Part shown: positions 8,727 through 16,841 of the stretch, in pieces
How positions within the stretch are numbered: the stretch's first letter is position 1
Layout: the number at the start of each line of letters is the position of its first letter
From: Prevotella sp. UBA2725
Lineage (GTDB): Bacteria; Bacteroidota; Bacteroidia; Bacteroidales; Bacteroidaceae
Assembly: GCA_002353825.1 (NCBI GenBank)
Contig: DEKJ01000058.1
Span: 1-64,000, forward strand
Length of the DNA stretch: 64,000 nucleotides
Direction of reading: 5' to 3'
Translations under genes and position numbers: made by a program
The notes under the pieces: generated by a model
What the model was told of the DNA's origin: nothing
Database searches by the model: none
The model's input: only the letters and a program-made list of their open reading frames with translations

Positions 8727-10652
8727 TTATTCAGCCTCTTTAGTGAGTCTGTCCATACGTTTCTCTGTATAGTTCACGATGTTGGTGTCTGTGTATCTGA
8801 TGACCTTGAGATCACGCAGCAACCGCAGGCGGAAGCGCCACATGCGGAAGTAGAAGAATATTCCGACAGGGAAGATGATAGCAGAAAGAGCATTCAGCCA
8901 TCTTCTGTCGAATGGTCTCGTATGTGCCTTGACCATCAGTACAGGGTACTGATTGATGAGGTGGAGCACCTGATTGTCGCGTGTATTGGAAAGGTCACGG
9001 ATGACATCTTCCAATTCGTCGTTGATTTCCTCAATATCGTGATCCTCCTCATACTTGAAGAATACCTTAATAATATTAGGAGGCGACTTGAGGTTGTGCT
9101 TGGCCGAGTAGCCTCTCACCTCGTTGTTTATCTTCAACAATTTAGCATTGTCATCAGCATAGTGTGGCGGTTCAATGATGACTTCCTTACCTTGGATGCT
9201 TCTCTTCGAACGTAGTCCAAAGGCCTTGGTGAAGAATCGTCTCCAAGCGTCGGCGTTGAACACCATCGAGTCGTTCATAGCCTTATAGGTTACGAAGACG
9301 GCCAGCGGAACCATTACAGCAGGAGCAAGTAAGTGTCCTACCCAGATAGGCCAAGAACCTTGTCGCGACATGCGGTAGCCCGAGTTGTCGAGGATATAAT
9401 AGATGATAAAGACGAGCACTGAAACGATAATCGGCATGCCGAGTCCGCCTTTACGGATGATGGCTCCGAGCGGTGCGCCAATAAAGAAGAAGATGAGACA
9501 CTGCAAGGCAAGTGTGAACTTGTTTTGCGCTTCCAGCTCATGGTTGCGAAGAATGCGTTCATTGTCCTGGGTCATCATAGCCTTGAAGTCGAGGTCAGAG
9601 GTCTCACGCTGCACGTTGCTTAAAGCTGTAGACATAGCCAGTTGCTGCTTCTCCAGCGGCATCTTCTTGTAGAGCTTGTCAATGTCTATCTTTCCACTTT
9701 GAACCAGTCTTGTCTGACTGACAGAGTCGTGCTTGCTGATGCCCATCATAGGGAAGCATACACGTTTGGTATCGTTCCAGAAAGCGTTGCCGATACTGTC
9801 GTAAGTCTCGTTGAGTGAATCGATGTCGAACCTAATCTGTGAAAGGCTCTTTCCTGCTGCATTGTTAGACAGAGCAGCAGCATCCATCAGCGAGAAGTTG
9901 CCATCAAAGTCGAGGATAACTTTCTTGTCGGTGAAGGTCTCACGGCGATAGGGCACTGCCGCACTTCCTCCGAGATCCGACTCTCGCATGTTCTCGAACC
10001 ATTCGCCGCTCCAAAGGGAGAGCACGAGGTGCTTCTTCTCGGCTGTAGACTGTAGCATCCCCGAGTCGGCAAGGATGATTGCTGCATCCTCATAGCTCTC
10101 CGTCATGCGGTAAATCATGATACCATAGAGCTTGCCGGTCTTGATATTCTTCTTTTGAACGTAGATGTTTGAGTTGGGGATGCCGTCGTAGAAGACGCCT
10201 TCCGGAATTTCTAGCTCCGGGCTCTTCTGCTTCATGGAGATAAGGAGCTGGGCGAGTTTCATGTTGGCATGGGGACCAATGTTGTTCTGAAAGACGAACG
10301 ACGTGCACATGATGAGCACCGTGATGACGATGAGTGAGCGGAAGCTCTGCATCAGCGAGATACCAGAGGCTTTGATGGCCGTAAGCTCAGAGCTCTCACC
10401 GAGGTTACCAAAAGTGATGAGCGAACTCAGCAGGATAGCCAACGGCAAGGCCTGAGGAATCATCATCAACGCCATGTACCAGAAGAATTGGCCAAGAACA
10501 TCCATGGTCAGACCCTTGCCGATGAGGTCGTCTACATAACGCCACAAAAACTGCATCATCAGCACAAAGAGGCAGATGAAGAATGTACCCGCGAAAAGCA
10601 GCAAGAACTGCTTGGCGATGAATATATCGAGTTTCTTTATTCGGAAGTTCAT
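8727..10652 (-). CDS. LptF/LptG-family permease (LPS export)
   Basis: This 641-residue YjgP/YjgQ-family protein has N-terminal helices (about 12-40, 52-75, 100-120), a large periplasmic jelly-roll region and C-terminal helices (about 390-480; ALQCLIFFFIGAPLGAIIRKGG). LptF and LptG form the inner-membrane part of the LptB2FG exporter that moves LPS to the outer membrane. It is much longer than the E. coli proteins (about 360) because of a C-terminal extension with a further hydrophobic segment (about 585-605), usual in Bacteroidetes. It is the first gene of a pair with ribBA. Confidence 0.9.
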   Translation of the reverse strand: MNFRIKKLDIFIAKQFLLLFAGTFFICLFVLMMQFLWRYVDDLIGKGLTMDVLGQFFWYMALMMIPQALPLAILLSSLITFGNLGESSELTAIKASGISLMQSFRSLIVITVLIMCTSFVFQNNIGPHANMKLAQLLISMKQKSPELEIPEGVFYDGIPNSNIYVQKKNIKTGKLYGIMIYRMTESYEDAAIILADSGMLQSTAEKKHLVLSLWSGEWFENMRESDLGGSAAVPYRRETFTDKKVILDFDGNFSLMDAAALSNNAAGKSLSQIRFDIDSLNETYDSIGNAFWNDTKRVCFPMMGISKHDSVSQTRLVQSGKIDIDKLYKKMPLEKQQLAMSTALSNVQRETSDLDFKAMMTQDNERILRNHELEAQNKFTLALQCLIFFFIGAPLGAIIRKGGLGMPIIVSVLVFIIYYILDNSGYRMSRQGSWPIWVGHLLAPAVMVPLAVFVTYKAMNDSMVFNADAWRRFFTKAFGLRSKRSIQGKEVIIEPPHYADDNAKLLKINNEVRGYSAKHNLKSPPNIIKVFFKYEEDHDIEEINDELEDVIRDLSNTRDNQVLHLINQYPVLMVKAHTRPFDRRWLNALSAIIFPVGIFFYFRMWRFRLRLLRDLKVIRYTDTNIVNYTEKRMDRLTKEAE

Positions 10653-10663
10653 AATAATCAGTG

Positions 10664-10671
10664 CAAAGATA
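10664..10671 (-). promoter_or_regulatory. -7 element directly before the permease gene
   Basis: The minus strand reads TATCTTTG only 12 bases before the ATG, so the 5' leader would be a few bases at most. Confidence 0.5.
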
Positions 10672-10733
10672 AGGAGAATATTTCAGATACTCAAAGTTTT
10701 CTTTTCTTTTTTGTCTGCATAAGTAAAAGCGTG

Positions 10734-10835
10734 TCTGCGATTACACTGTAATCGGCTTGCGATTCCATCGTAATCGAAGTGCAATTCCATCGTAATCGAT
10801 GTTCGATTTCATCGTAATCGCAGATCGATTCATGC
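10734..10835. repeat. 22-bp tandem repeat, four full units plus a part
   Basis: Units start at 10734, 10756, 10778, 10800 and (partial) 10822. The conserved core is GATTCCATCGTAATCG; GATT/AATC give each unit partial dyad symmetry. It lies in the 416-base spacer between the divergent permease and thioredoxin-like genes, which holds no other gene that I can support. Confidence 0.85.
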
Positions 10836-10942
10836 AAATGAAGCTACTGTATTGTTAAAGTTGCGTTAAAATTACGGTTTGCGGTTCTCTTATTTGTTGT
10901 TTAGGCGTATTAGTATTAAATTTGACGCGCATTTTCGGTCGT

Positions 10943-11030
10943 ACGTCAACCTATTGTTCGCCGAACGCCGAACGATTGTTTGTCGAACGCCGAACAATTG
11001 TCCGTCGAACGTCGAACGATGACAATAAAC
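10943..11030. repeat. 22-bp tandem repeat of the ACGCCGAAC type
   Basis: Units start at 10943, 10965, 10987 and (degenerate) 11009, each beginning ACGYC and most ending GTCGA or GCCGA. The same unit recurs at 28746-28855. The array ends about 40 bases before the start codon of the thioredoxin-like gene, so it lies in or near its promoter or leader. Confidence 0.85.
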
Positions 11031-11068
11031 AAGAAGACAATAAACAAAGTGTAAAACAGAATACAACA

Positions 11069-11590
11069 ATGAAGAAGATTATTTTTAGCTTGGCTATGTT
11101 AGCCGCTGTAGCTTCAGTCAACGCAGCAACGCCAATGGTGCCCACAGTGAACAGCGTAGAGATGACTGCAGCTGCTCCTAAAGCCGGTCAGCCTGTAGAC
11201 TTCACGCTCAAGGATCTCTCTGGTAAGGCTTTCAAACTCTCGAGCCTGAAGGGTAAGTATGTCATCGTTGACTTCTGGGGTACATGGTGCATCAATTGCA
11301 TCAAGGGCTTCCCGAAGATGAAGGAGTATTATGCTGCTCACAAGAATAAACTCGCCGTTGTAAGCGTCGATTGCAATGATACCGATGCCCGTTGGAAGGC
11401 TGGCGTGAAGAAGCATGGTCTGCCTTGGGTGAACGTCTATAATCCGAAAGGTGCAGGCGACATCACGAAGAAGCTCGGTGTCACGGCTTTCCCGACCAAG
11501 TTGCTCATCAATCCTCAGGGCAAGCTTGTGAAGGCTTTCGTGGGAGAAACTGATGATCTTTACACAGAGCTGAACAAGCTTTTGAAGTAA
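11069..11590 (+). CDS. Exported TlpA/ResA-like thioredoxin-fold protein
   Basis: A 173-residue protein with a signal peptide (MKKIIFSLAMLAAVASVNA) and an AhpC/TSA-Redoxin thioredoxin fold: DFTLKDLSGKAFKLSSLKGK, VDFWGTWCINCIKGFP with the redox-active CINC, and the cis-Pro segment GVTAFPTKLLI. Such proteins reduce or exchange disulfides in the periplasm. I use the ATG at 11069 because it begins a proper signal peptide; an in-frame ATG at 10922 would place the 22-bp repeat array inside the coding region and is unlikely. The stop codon region carries an 11-bp tandem duplication. Confidence 0.88.
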   Translation: MKKIIFSLAMLAAVASVNAATPMVPTVNSVEMTAAAPKAGQPVDFTLKDLSGKAFKLSSLKGKYVIVDFWGTWCINCIKGFPKMKEYYAAHKNKLAVVSVDCNDTDARWKAGVKKHGLPWVNVYNPKGAGDITKKLGVTAFPTKLLINPQGKLVKAFVGETDDLYTELNKLLK

Positions 11591-11624
11591 ATTTGAAGTA
11601 AAAATGAAAAAATGTGGCAAAAGA

Positions 11625-11657
11625 TTTGGTGGAACCAATTCTTTTGCCTACCTTTGC
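11625..11657 (+). promoter_or_regulatory. Promoter of the tRNA cluster
   Basis: TTTG at 11625-11628 and TACCTTTG at 11649-11656 are separated by 20 bases, an excellent match to the Bacteroidetes -33/-7 promoter. It lies about 50 bases before tRNA-Ser. Confidence 0.75.
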
Positions 11658-11705
11658 ACCCGCATTCCGAAAACGAATGCTGTGAGGTCAAAGAACCAAC
11701 GGATT

Positions 11706-11794
11706 GGAAGTTTGGGTGAGTGGCTGAAACCAGCAGTTTGCTAAACTGCCGTGCGCAATTACGCGTACCGGGGGTTCGAATCCCCCAGCTTCCG
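11706..11794 (+). tRNA. tRNA-Ser (anticodon GCT)
   Basis: An 89-base class II tRNA. The acceptor stem is GGAAGTT/AGCTTCC (one G-U pair), the anticodon stem GCAGT/ACTGC has loop TTGCTAA, the variable arm is long as in serine tRNAs, and the T arm is GGGGG-TTCGAAT-CCCCC. It reads AGC and AGU. CCA is not encoded. Confidence 0.95.
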
Positions 11795-11814
11795 CAAGGA
11801 AATAGCCTACAGAT

Positions 11815-11886
11815 GGTCGGTTCATCTAATGGTTAGGATACAAGATTCTCAATCTTGGCATAAGAGTTCGATTCTCTTACCGACTA
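11815..11886 (+). tRNA. tRNA-Glu (anticodon CTC), copy 1
   Basis: A 72-base tRNA: acceptor GGTCGGT/ACCGACT with G1-U72, D arm with ATCT/GGAT, anticodon stem CAAGA/TCTTG with loop TTCTCAA, and T arm AAGAG/CTCTT. It reads GAG. The D and anticodon arms are identical to copy 2; the acceptor and T stems differ with compensating changes. Confidence 0.93.
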
Positions 11887-11903
11887 CATCCTTTAAGGAT
11901 AAG

Positions 11904-11943
11904 AGCCTTGTTAACATGCAACATGCCGACAAGGCTTTTTCTT
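11904..11943 (+). terminator. Terminator after the first tRNA-Glu
   Basis: The stem AGCCTTGT/ACAAGGCT is followed by TTTTTCTTT. Its stem sequence resembles that of the terminator after the 5S rRNA. It lies between the two tRNA-Glu genes. Confidence 0.75.
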
Positions 11944-11963
11944 TCCCTTTTTCAAAGCCAGAT

Positions 11964-12035
11964 GGTGGATTCATCTAATGGTTAGGATACAAGATTCTCA
12001 ATCTTGGCATAGGGGTTCGATTCCCCTATCCACTA
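11964..12035 (+). tRNA. tRNA-Glu (anticodon CTC), copy 2
   Basis: A 72-base tRNA: acceptor GGTGGAT/ATCCACT with G1-U72, the same D and anticodon arms as copy 1 (loop TTCTCAA), and T arm AGGGG/CCCCT. CCA is not encoded. Its 3' end is included in a larger inverted repeat (12029-12088). Confidence 0.93.
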
Positions 12036-12088
12036 CAAAGAAAAGCCTCTTGCAGATCGATCTGCAAGAGGCTTTCCTTTGTAGTGGA
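12029..12088. terminator. Long near-perfect inverted repeat, bidirectional terminator
   Basis: Thirty-base arms meet at 12058/12059 with a single mismatch (12041/12076). The inner part (AAGCCTCTTGCAGATC and its complement) is a strong hairpin with T-rich tails on both sides, suited to ending both the tRNA transcript and the opposing MarR transcript. The outer part is an inverted copy of the tRNA-Glu 3' end (TCCACTACAAAG). Confidence 0.75.
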
Positions 12089-12105
12089 CTCATAAACTTA
12101 CAAAC

Positions 12106-12459
12106 TCATAAACTCTTTAGCTCTTCGGGGATGGTGAGCTTCTCACATGTCTCCTGAAGCTTATCTCTGCCTTTCTTCGTGATGCTGAACTTCTGGCATC
12201 GACTGTCTTGTGAGCAGACATGGCGCTTGATGAACCGTTCTTCTTCGAGGTTCGCGATGACCTTGGAGGTGTTGCTGCGCGTTAGGGAAAGCTTTTCCGC
12301 AATCTCGCCCGACATTAGTTCTCCCTCCTCACTGCTTAGTAGACAGAGCGTCATGGCTTCATTGAGGTTGAGACCTGTAGCTTTCTGCATCTCAACCTCA
12401 AAGTTGTTGATAGCCTTATAGATGTTCCGCAACCGGCAGATACAATCGTTGCCTATCAT
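12106..12459 (-). CDS. MarR-family transcriptional regulator
   Basis: A 117-residue winged-helix protein: helices around NEAMTLCLLSSEEGELMSG, recognition helix AEKLSLTRSNTSKVIANLEE and wing FIKRHVCSQDSRCQKFSIT. It is a little short for the family (about 140), lacking part of the N-terminal dimer helix. Cysteines at residues 6 and 8 and in the wing could make it redox-sensitive (inference from the OhrR precedent). It starts 9 bases after the thioredoxin gene, so it probably regulates its own operon; two identical-type palindromes lie at the operon promoter. Confidence 0.85.
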   Translation of the reverse strand: MIGNDCICRLRNIYKAINNFEVEMQKATGLNLNEAMTLCLLSSEEGELMSGEIAEKLSLTRSNTSKVIANLEEERFIKRHVCSQDSRCQKFSITKKGRDKLQETCEKLTIPEELKSL

Positions 12460-12468
12460 TATTACCTG

Positions 12469-12825
12469 TTATACATGAAACACCTGGTCGATGGCTTCCT
12501 TGAACTGCGCATGCCCCATAGCGCCAACACTCTTTACGGGGTTACCCTCGGTAGGGATGAAGAGCAAGGTTGGGATAGACTGTACACCGAAGAGCGCAGC
12601 GAGCTCCTCCTGCTGGTCCACATCCACCTTGTAGAAGTCGATCCTTCCGTTGTACTCCTCCGAGAGCTTCTCCACGACTGGAGCCGTAGCCTTGCAAGGG
12701 CCGCACCAGGTAGCGTAGAAGTCGATGATGGCTGGGCGTGTGCCTTTATAGCTCCACTGCTGCGGGTGGTTGCTGTAGTCCATGATATGCTCTTTGAATG
12801 CCTCTTTGCTAAGTTCTGTTACCAT
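12469..12825 (-). CDS. trxA: Thioredoxin
   Basis: A 118-residue cytoplasmic thioredoxin of normal length: IDFYATWCGPCKATAPV with the CGPC active site, YKVDVDQQEELAALFGVQSIPTL with the cis-proline, and the GAMG turn. It reduces protein disulfides, with electrons from thioredoxin reductase. It is the first gene of an operon with a MarR-type regulator. Confidence 0.94.
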   Translation of the reverse strand: MVTELSKEAFKEHIMDYSNHPQQWSYKGTRPAIIDFYATWCGPCKATAPVVEKLSEEYNGRIDFYKVDVDQQEELAALFGVQSIPTLLFIPTEGNPVKSVGAMGHAQFKEAIDQVFHV

Positions 12826-12870
12826 AGTTATTTCCTTTCTTTTTTGTTGATACTTTGTTACTTATAATAC

Positions 12871-12935
12871 TTTCCTTTGGAAAACATAGGCAAAGTTAAT
12901 GCTTTCTTTTGAACTAAACAAATTTCCAGTGGAAA
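12871..12935 (-). promoter_or_regulatory. trxA-marR promoter with two flanking palindromes
   Basis: The minus strand has TTTG (12919-12922), 20 bases, then TAACTTTG (12891-12898), a full Bacteroidetes promoter. A 13-bp palindrome TTTCC-TTT-GGAAA lies at 12871-12883, at about the transcription start, and TTTCC-AGT-GGAAA lies at 12923-12935, abutting the -33 box. Their centres are 52 bp apart. The likely ligand is the MarR protein of the same operon. Confidence 0.65.
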
Positions 12936-12952
12936 ATAACTTAGCTTAACAG

Positions 12953-14563
12953 TTAGTCCTTATAGTCGACCTTAATTACTACGACACGGAAGTGTTGGTC
13001 TTTCTTCTTTGTTGAGACCTTGGCGATGTGCCAGTCGCCGGGGAAGAAGATGTTGAAGTGATCCTTCACGCTTGGGAAGACCCACGCCTTCGCCTTGTCG
13101 TAGTTGTAATGAATAACATCTTTTTTAGCGTCGTAGTTGCAGTTGGGTTTTGAAGAGTTATGGTCGATGAGTGCAAACCCTTCTGTGCCACTCACCACAT
13201 ACTGAAAGTCAATCTTCTTGCGATGACTCTCCGTTCCTCGTTTCTCTATCGGCAAGTTGACATCGTCCTGCACCGAAGCTGTCATCGTGGTGCCAGGGAT
13301 AGGATGACTGCCGGCGGATAGCTTTGTCAGGTCCGTGTTCTGCACCCAAGCGAAGAGTGCATCCCACTGAGCCTTGTTTTTCGTATATTGGCGTTGGAAG
13401 TCAGTAGCATTGACGGTCTTGTCAGGAGAAGCTTTTGTAAATCCATTGCGCCATGTGCCTGCCTTGATCCATTTCTCTGCCTCTTTCTGAGCAGCTTTGG
13501 AATAAGGTGTGGTATATGTCTTTGTATCATTGAGTTTGATGAGCCTTTCGTATTCCTCTTTCGTGATTCGCATGAAGGATCCGTGCTGAGGTCCTGTGAC
13601 GCCCTCTATGTCTACGGGGTCGCTGAAATGGCGGAGGTGTGCGTCAGCCTTGCAGATGCGATAATGCTTAGGGTTGTCGCTGTACTGGATGTAAGCCACG
13701 CGCCAGGTGCTGTCGCCAATGAGTTGGAATGCAGAACTGCCTTCACACTTCTTGTGGCCTTCAAAACTCACGTAGTCGCTGTCATCGGGCTCTCCCCAGC
13801 CGTAGGTGAGATGCTTGCTTGTAGCCGTGTATATACCGGGCTTGCCGCCTTCTTTCTTGATAAGCATGTGGTAGAGCCCGTCGGAAGGTAGGTAGTTGAT
13901 GTCTGCATCGATCGTAGCATAGCCCCAGTCGAAGAGCAGCTTTGGCGTAGTGATCTTTGTGAATGAACGGTCGGCATGGCTGTAATACATGCGGTCGTAT
14001 TGCTCTTCGGGGCGGTTGAGCATGGAATAATAGATCATGTATCCGCCTTTCTCTCCATTGCTCCATGTGTAGTTGGGATCCCAAAAGATCTGGGGAGCCC
14101 ATACGCGGTTGATTGTTGACCAGTCTTTGTAAGGCTGCTGAGCTGTTGTACCATCACAGAAGATAGTAGGTCCCTTGCGGAAGTCGAAGGTTGTGCTTTC
14201 CCAATGGATGAGATCTTTACTGCGGAGCAGATTGATACCATAGTTGTCCCATTTGTGGCTTCTGCGCACGCACATATCGGTGGTCACCATAAGATACTTT
14301 TTGGTGTCGGCTGATCGAGTGATATAAGCATCGCGTGTACCACCTTCTATCTGTGCAAGCTCGTCGGGGTTGAAGATGGCGTTGCCGCCGAGGATGTCCT
14401 GATAGTGGTAGCCGTCGCGGCTCACAGCATAAGCTGTCCACTCTCCCCGGTCGCTCATGTGGCAATAGAGGTAGCCATAATCTCCTTTGACGGGGTTCTG
14501 CGCGTTTAGGGGCATAGATAATGCAAGGCATGATACCATTGCCAGTGCTAACTGTTTCAACAT
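12953..14563 (-). CDS. Secreted glycoside hydrolase, GH43-like
   Basis: A 536-residue protein with a signal peptide (MLKQLALAMVSCLALSMPLNAQ) and a five-bladed propeller typical of GH43: GGTRDAYITRSADTKKYLMV, RVWAPQIFWDPN, the YATIDADINYLPSDG blade and KCEGSSAFQLIG. GH43 enzymes cleave alpha-L-arabinofuranosyl, beta-xylosyl or galactosyl links. The C-terminal region (about 365-536) includes a stretch I cannot assign. The gene is alone, not in the PUL further along, and its -7 element TATCTTTG is at 14593-14600. Substrate unknown. Confidence 0.8.
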   Translation of the reverse strand: MLKQLALAMVSCLALSMPLNAQNPVKGDYGYLYCHMSDRGEWTAYAVSRDGYHYQDILGGNAIFNPDELAQIEGGTRDAYITRSADTKKYLMVTTDMCVRRSHKWDNYGINLLRSKDLIHWESTTFDFRKGPTIFCDGTTAQQPYKDWSTINRVWAPQIFWDPNYTWSNGEKGGYMIYYSMLNRPEEQYDRMYYSHADRSFTKITTPKLLFDWGYATIDADINYLPSDGLYHMLIKKEGGKPGIYTATSKHLTYGWGEPDDSDYVSFEGHKKCEGSSAFQLIGDSTWRVAYIQYSDNPKHYRICKADAHLRHFSDPVDIEGVTGPQHGSFMRITKEEYERLIKLNDTKTYTTPYSKAAQKEAEKWIKAGTWRNGFTKASPDKTVNATDFQRQYTKNKAQWDALFAWVQNTDLTKLSAGSHPIPGTTMTASVQDDVNLPIEKRGTESHRKKIDFQYVVSGTEGFALIDHNSSKPNCNYDAKKDVIHYNYDKAKAWVFPSVKDHFNIFFPGDWHIAKVSTKKKDQHFRVVVIKVDYKD

Positions 14564-14592
14564 GTCTTTAAAAGTTTTAATGTTTTCACTTG

Positions 14593-14600
14593 CAAAGATA
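14593..14600 (-). promoter_or_regulatory. -7 element before the GH43-like gene
   Basis: The minus strand reads TATCTTTG 30 bases before the start codon. Confidence 0.5.
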
Positions 14601-14709
14601 CGGCAAATCGAAATAAAATACGTAATCGAAGGGAATGTTTTTTCCCAATATCTTGGCTAAAGGTTCTATTATCCGCAATAGGGGTAAGGCGAGTTTGGCA
14701 TAATGTTTG

Positions 14710-14717
14710 TACTTTTG
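14710..14717 (+). promoter_or_regulatory. -7 element before the DUF3737 gene
   Basis: TACTTTTG fits TAnnTTTG, about 60 bases before the start codon. The -33 region is not convincing. Confidence 0.4.
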
Positions 14718-14779
14718 CAAGCACATTAGCGTATTGTGTTAATTTCAAACGAATATTATTTTAACAGGAAGGTATATAT

Positions 14780-15625
14780 ATGGATTCTATTCACGATTTA
14801 TCTTTTGGAGGCGAGCGCCCGCTATTTGGCGCCCACGACGTCAAGCTCGATAATATAACCATCACTGATGGCGAGTCTGGTATCAAGTGTTGTCATGACA
14901 TCGAGTGTCATGACAGTAAGTTCTTCGGCAAGTATCCTTGGTGGCATGTTGACCGCAGTCTGATCACGAGTTGTTACTTTGCAGAAGGCTCCCGCTCGGC
15001 TATCTGGTACAGCAACGACATGGTGATGAAAGATTGTGTCATCGACGGTCCTAAGTTCTTTCGCGAAATGAACAACCTGACGCTCGAGAATGTCAAGATC
15101 AACGATGCTGATGAGACATTCTGGCATGTTCATAATGTGAAGATCAAGAATGTGACGCTTCACCAGGGCACGTATCCTTTTATGCATGCCGATCATATCT
15201 ACGTTGATGGCCTGACCTCAGATGCCAAGTACATCTTCCAGTATTGCAAGGATGTAGAGGTACACAATGCACATATCACAACGAAGGATTCGTTCTGGGA
15301 GTGTGAGAATGTGACGGTCTATGATTCTGATATCGATGGTGAGTACATTGCCTGGCATTCGAAGAACATCAAGTTCGTTCGTTGTCATTTCAGCGGAGAG
15401 CAGTTGTTTTGTTATGCAGACAACCTTACGCTTGAGGATTGCACCATTGATCCATCTTGCGACCGCATGTTCGAGGATTGCAGAAACCTCAATGTATCAG
15501 TCAAAGGCTCTATCACCAATATCAAGAACCCTATTAGCGGTAAGATCATTGCCGATAAGATTGGCTCAGTGACCTACGATGAGTTCACTAAAGGTCATGA
15601 GACGGAAATAAGAGTTAGGAGATAG
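14780..15625 (+). CDS. DUF3737-family right-handed beta-helix protein
   Basis: A 281-residue protein without a signal peptide, built of repeated short strands such as NLTLENVKINDADETFWHVH and NITITDGESGIKCCHDIECH, the ladder expected of a right-handed parallel beta-helix. This matches the DUF3737 family, whose function is unknown. Cysteine, histidine and tryptophan are frequent on the predicted turns. It is followed after 12 bases by a MalY-type lyase, and DUF3737 genes often accompany aminotransferase-like genes, so the two may act together. Confidence 0.8.
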   Translation: MDSIHDLSFGGERPLFGAHDVKLDNITITDGESGIKCCHDIECHDSKFFGKYPWWHVDRSLITSCYFAEGSRSAIWYSNDMVMKDCVIDGPKFFREMNNLTLENVKINDADETFWHVHNVKIKNVTLHQGTYPFMHADHIYVDGLTSDAKYIFQYCKDVEVHNAHITTKDSFWECENVTVYDSDIDGEYIAWHSKNIKFVRCHFSGEQLFCYADNLTLEDCTIDPSCDRMFEDCRNLNVSVKGSITNIKNPISGKIIADKIGSVTYDEFTKGHETEIRVRR

Positions 15626-15637
15626 TTAAGATAGAGA

Positions 15638-16795
15638 ATGAAGTACGACTTTGACAAGATAGTTCCTCGTCGGCATACGGGCTCTTACAAGTGGGATTCC
15701 ATCCCTGAGGATGCCTTGCCACTATGGGTCGCCGATATGGACTTTGAGGTAGCGCCTGCTATTGAAAAGGCTCTGGCTGACAGGGTGGCACATGGCGTGT
15801 TCGGTTATACACAGATTGATGACAGTTATTATGATGCCGTCATATCGTGGTACAACCGCCGCCATCAGTGGACGATAGACCGCCGGTGGATGCTCTACAC
15901 CAGTGGAGTGGTGCCGGCTATTAGCTGTGGCATTAAGGCATTAACGCTTCCTGGCGAGAATGTGCTTGTTCAGACACCTGTCTACAATTGTTTCTTCTCG
16001 TCGATAAGAAATCAGGGGTGTCAGATTGTTGAAAGCCCGCTTGTGAGAAAAGACGACAGCTATGTCATCGACTGGGAGGACTTTGAACGGAAGTGTGCAG
16101 ATGAGAAGACAACGGTGTTCTTGCTTTGCAATCCCCATAATCCCGGTGGGAGAGTGTGGACACGTGAAGAATTAGCGAAGATGGGAGCCATCTGCGCCAA
16201 GCACCATGTCTTTGTGATCAGTGATGAGATCCACTGTGAACTCGTGATGCCAGGGTATAAGTTCACGCCGTTCGCAGCCGTTAACGAAGATAATCTCCGC
16301 AACAGTGTCACGCTCAGTTCACCTTCGAAGAGCTTCAATACAGCGGGACTGCAGATTGCAAACATTATCTGTAAGGATGATGAGATACGCAGACGTATCG
16401 ACCGCGTCATTAATATCTTTGAGGTATGTGATGTCAATCCTTTCGGTCCTGTGGCCTTGAAAGCTGCTTATAATGAGAGTGAAGATTGGCTGGATGAACT
16501 CAATGAATATATTTGGGGCAACTATCAATTGCTGAAGGGAACCTTTGCTCAGCAGTTGCCTTCACTTAGAGTGACGAGACTTGAGGGAACCTATCTTGCT
16601 TGGGTTGATATCAGTAGTTTGGGAATGACAAGTGATGAGGTAACAAAGAAGTTGCTCAAGGAAGGCCATGTTTTCGTTTCCAGTGGTACACTTTATGGCA
16701 AGGAGGCAGGCGAAGGATTTATTCGCATTAACCTTGCTTGTCCAAGATCAGTGCTCAAAGAAGGACTGAACCGAATCGTTAAGACACTGCGATAA
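15638..16795 (+). CDS. MalY/PatB-family PLP-dependent C-S lyase
   Basis: A 385-residue fold-type I PLP enzyme with the MalY/PatB hallmarks: PLWVADMDFEVAP near the N-terminus, FGYTQIDDSYYDAV, LLCNPHNPGGRVW, SDEIHCELVMPG and the Schiff-base lysine in SPSKSFNTAGLQ. The family splits cystathionine or cysteine to a thiol or sulfide, ammonia and an oxo-acid. It is in one transcription unit with the DUF3737 gene and ends at a strong bidirectional hairpin. Confidence 0.9.
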   Translation: MKYDFDKIVPRRHTGSYKWDSIPEDALPLWVADMDFEVAPAIEKALADRVAHGVFGYTQIDDSYYDAVISWYNRRHQWTIDRRWMLYTSGVVPAISCGIKALTLPGENVLVQTPVYNCFFSSIRNQGCQIVESPLVRKDDSYVIDWEDFERKCADEKTTVFLLCNPHNPGGRVWTREELAKMGAICAKHHVFVISDEIHCELVMPGYKFTPFAAVNEDNLRNSVTLSSPSKSFNTAGLQIANIICKDDEIRRRIDRVINIFEVCDVNPFGPVALKAAYNESEDWLDELNEYIWGNYQLLKGTFAQQLPSLRVTRLEGTYLAWVDISSLGMTSDEVTKKLLKEGHVFVSSGTLYGKEAGEGFIRINLACPRSVLKEGLNRIVKTLR

Positions 16796-16802
16796 ATTTA
16801 CA

Positions 16803-16838
16803 TTTGCAGGGGCGGCCACATGGAACCGCCCCTGCAAA
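16803..16838. terminator. Bidirectional hairpin between convergent genes
   Basis: Perfect 13-bp arms (TTTGCAGGGGCGG and CCGCCCCTGCAAA) lie between the malY-type gene (+) and waaA (-). The sequence resembles the dispersed GGCCGCCCC palindromes at 84-112 and 30166-30195, suggesting such a repeat may have been recruited as a terminator. Confidence 0.6.
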
Positions 16839-16841
16839 GTA

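Noticed and set aside
10922..11068. An upstream in-frame start that would add 49 residues to the thioredoxin-like protein
   Set aside because: The added part is encoded by the 22-bp repeat array and would bury the signal peptide.
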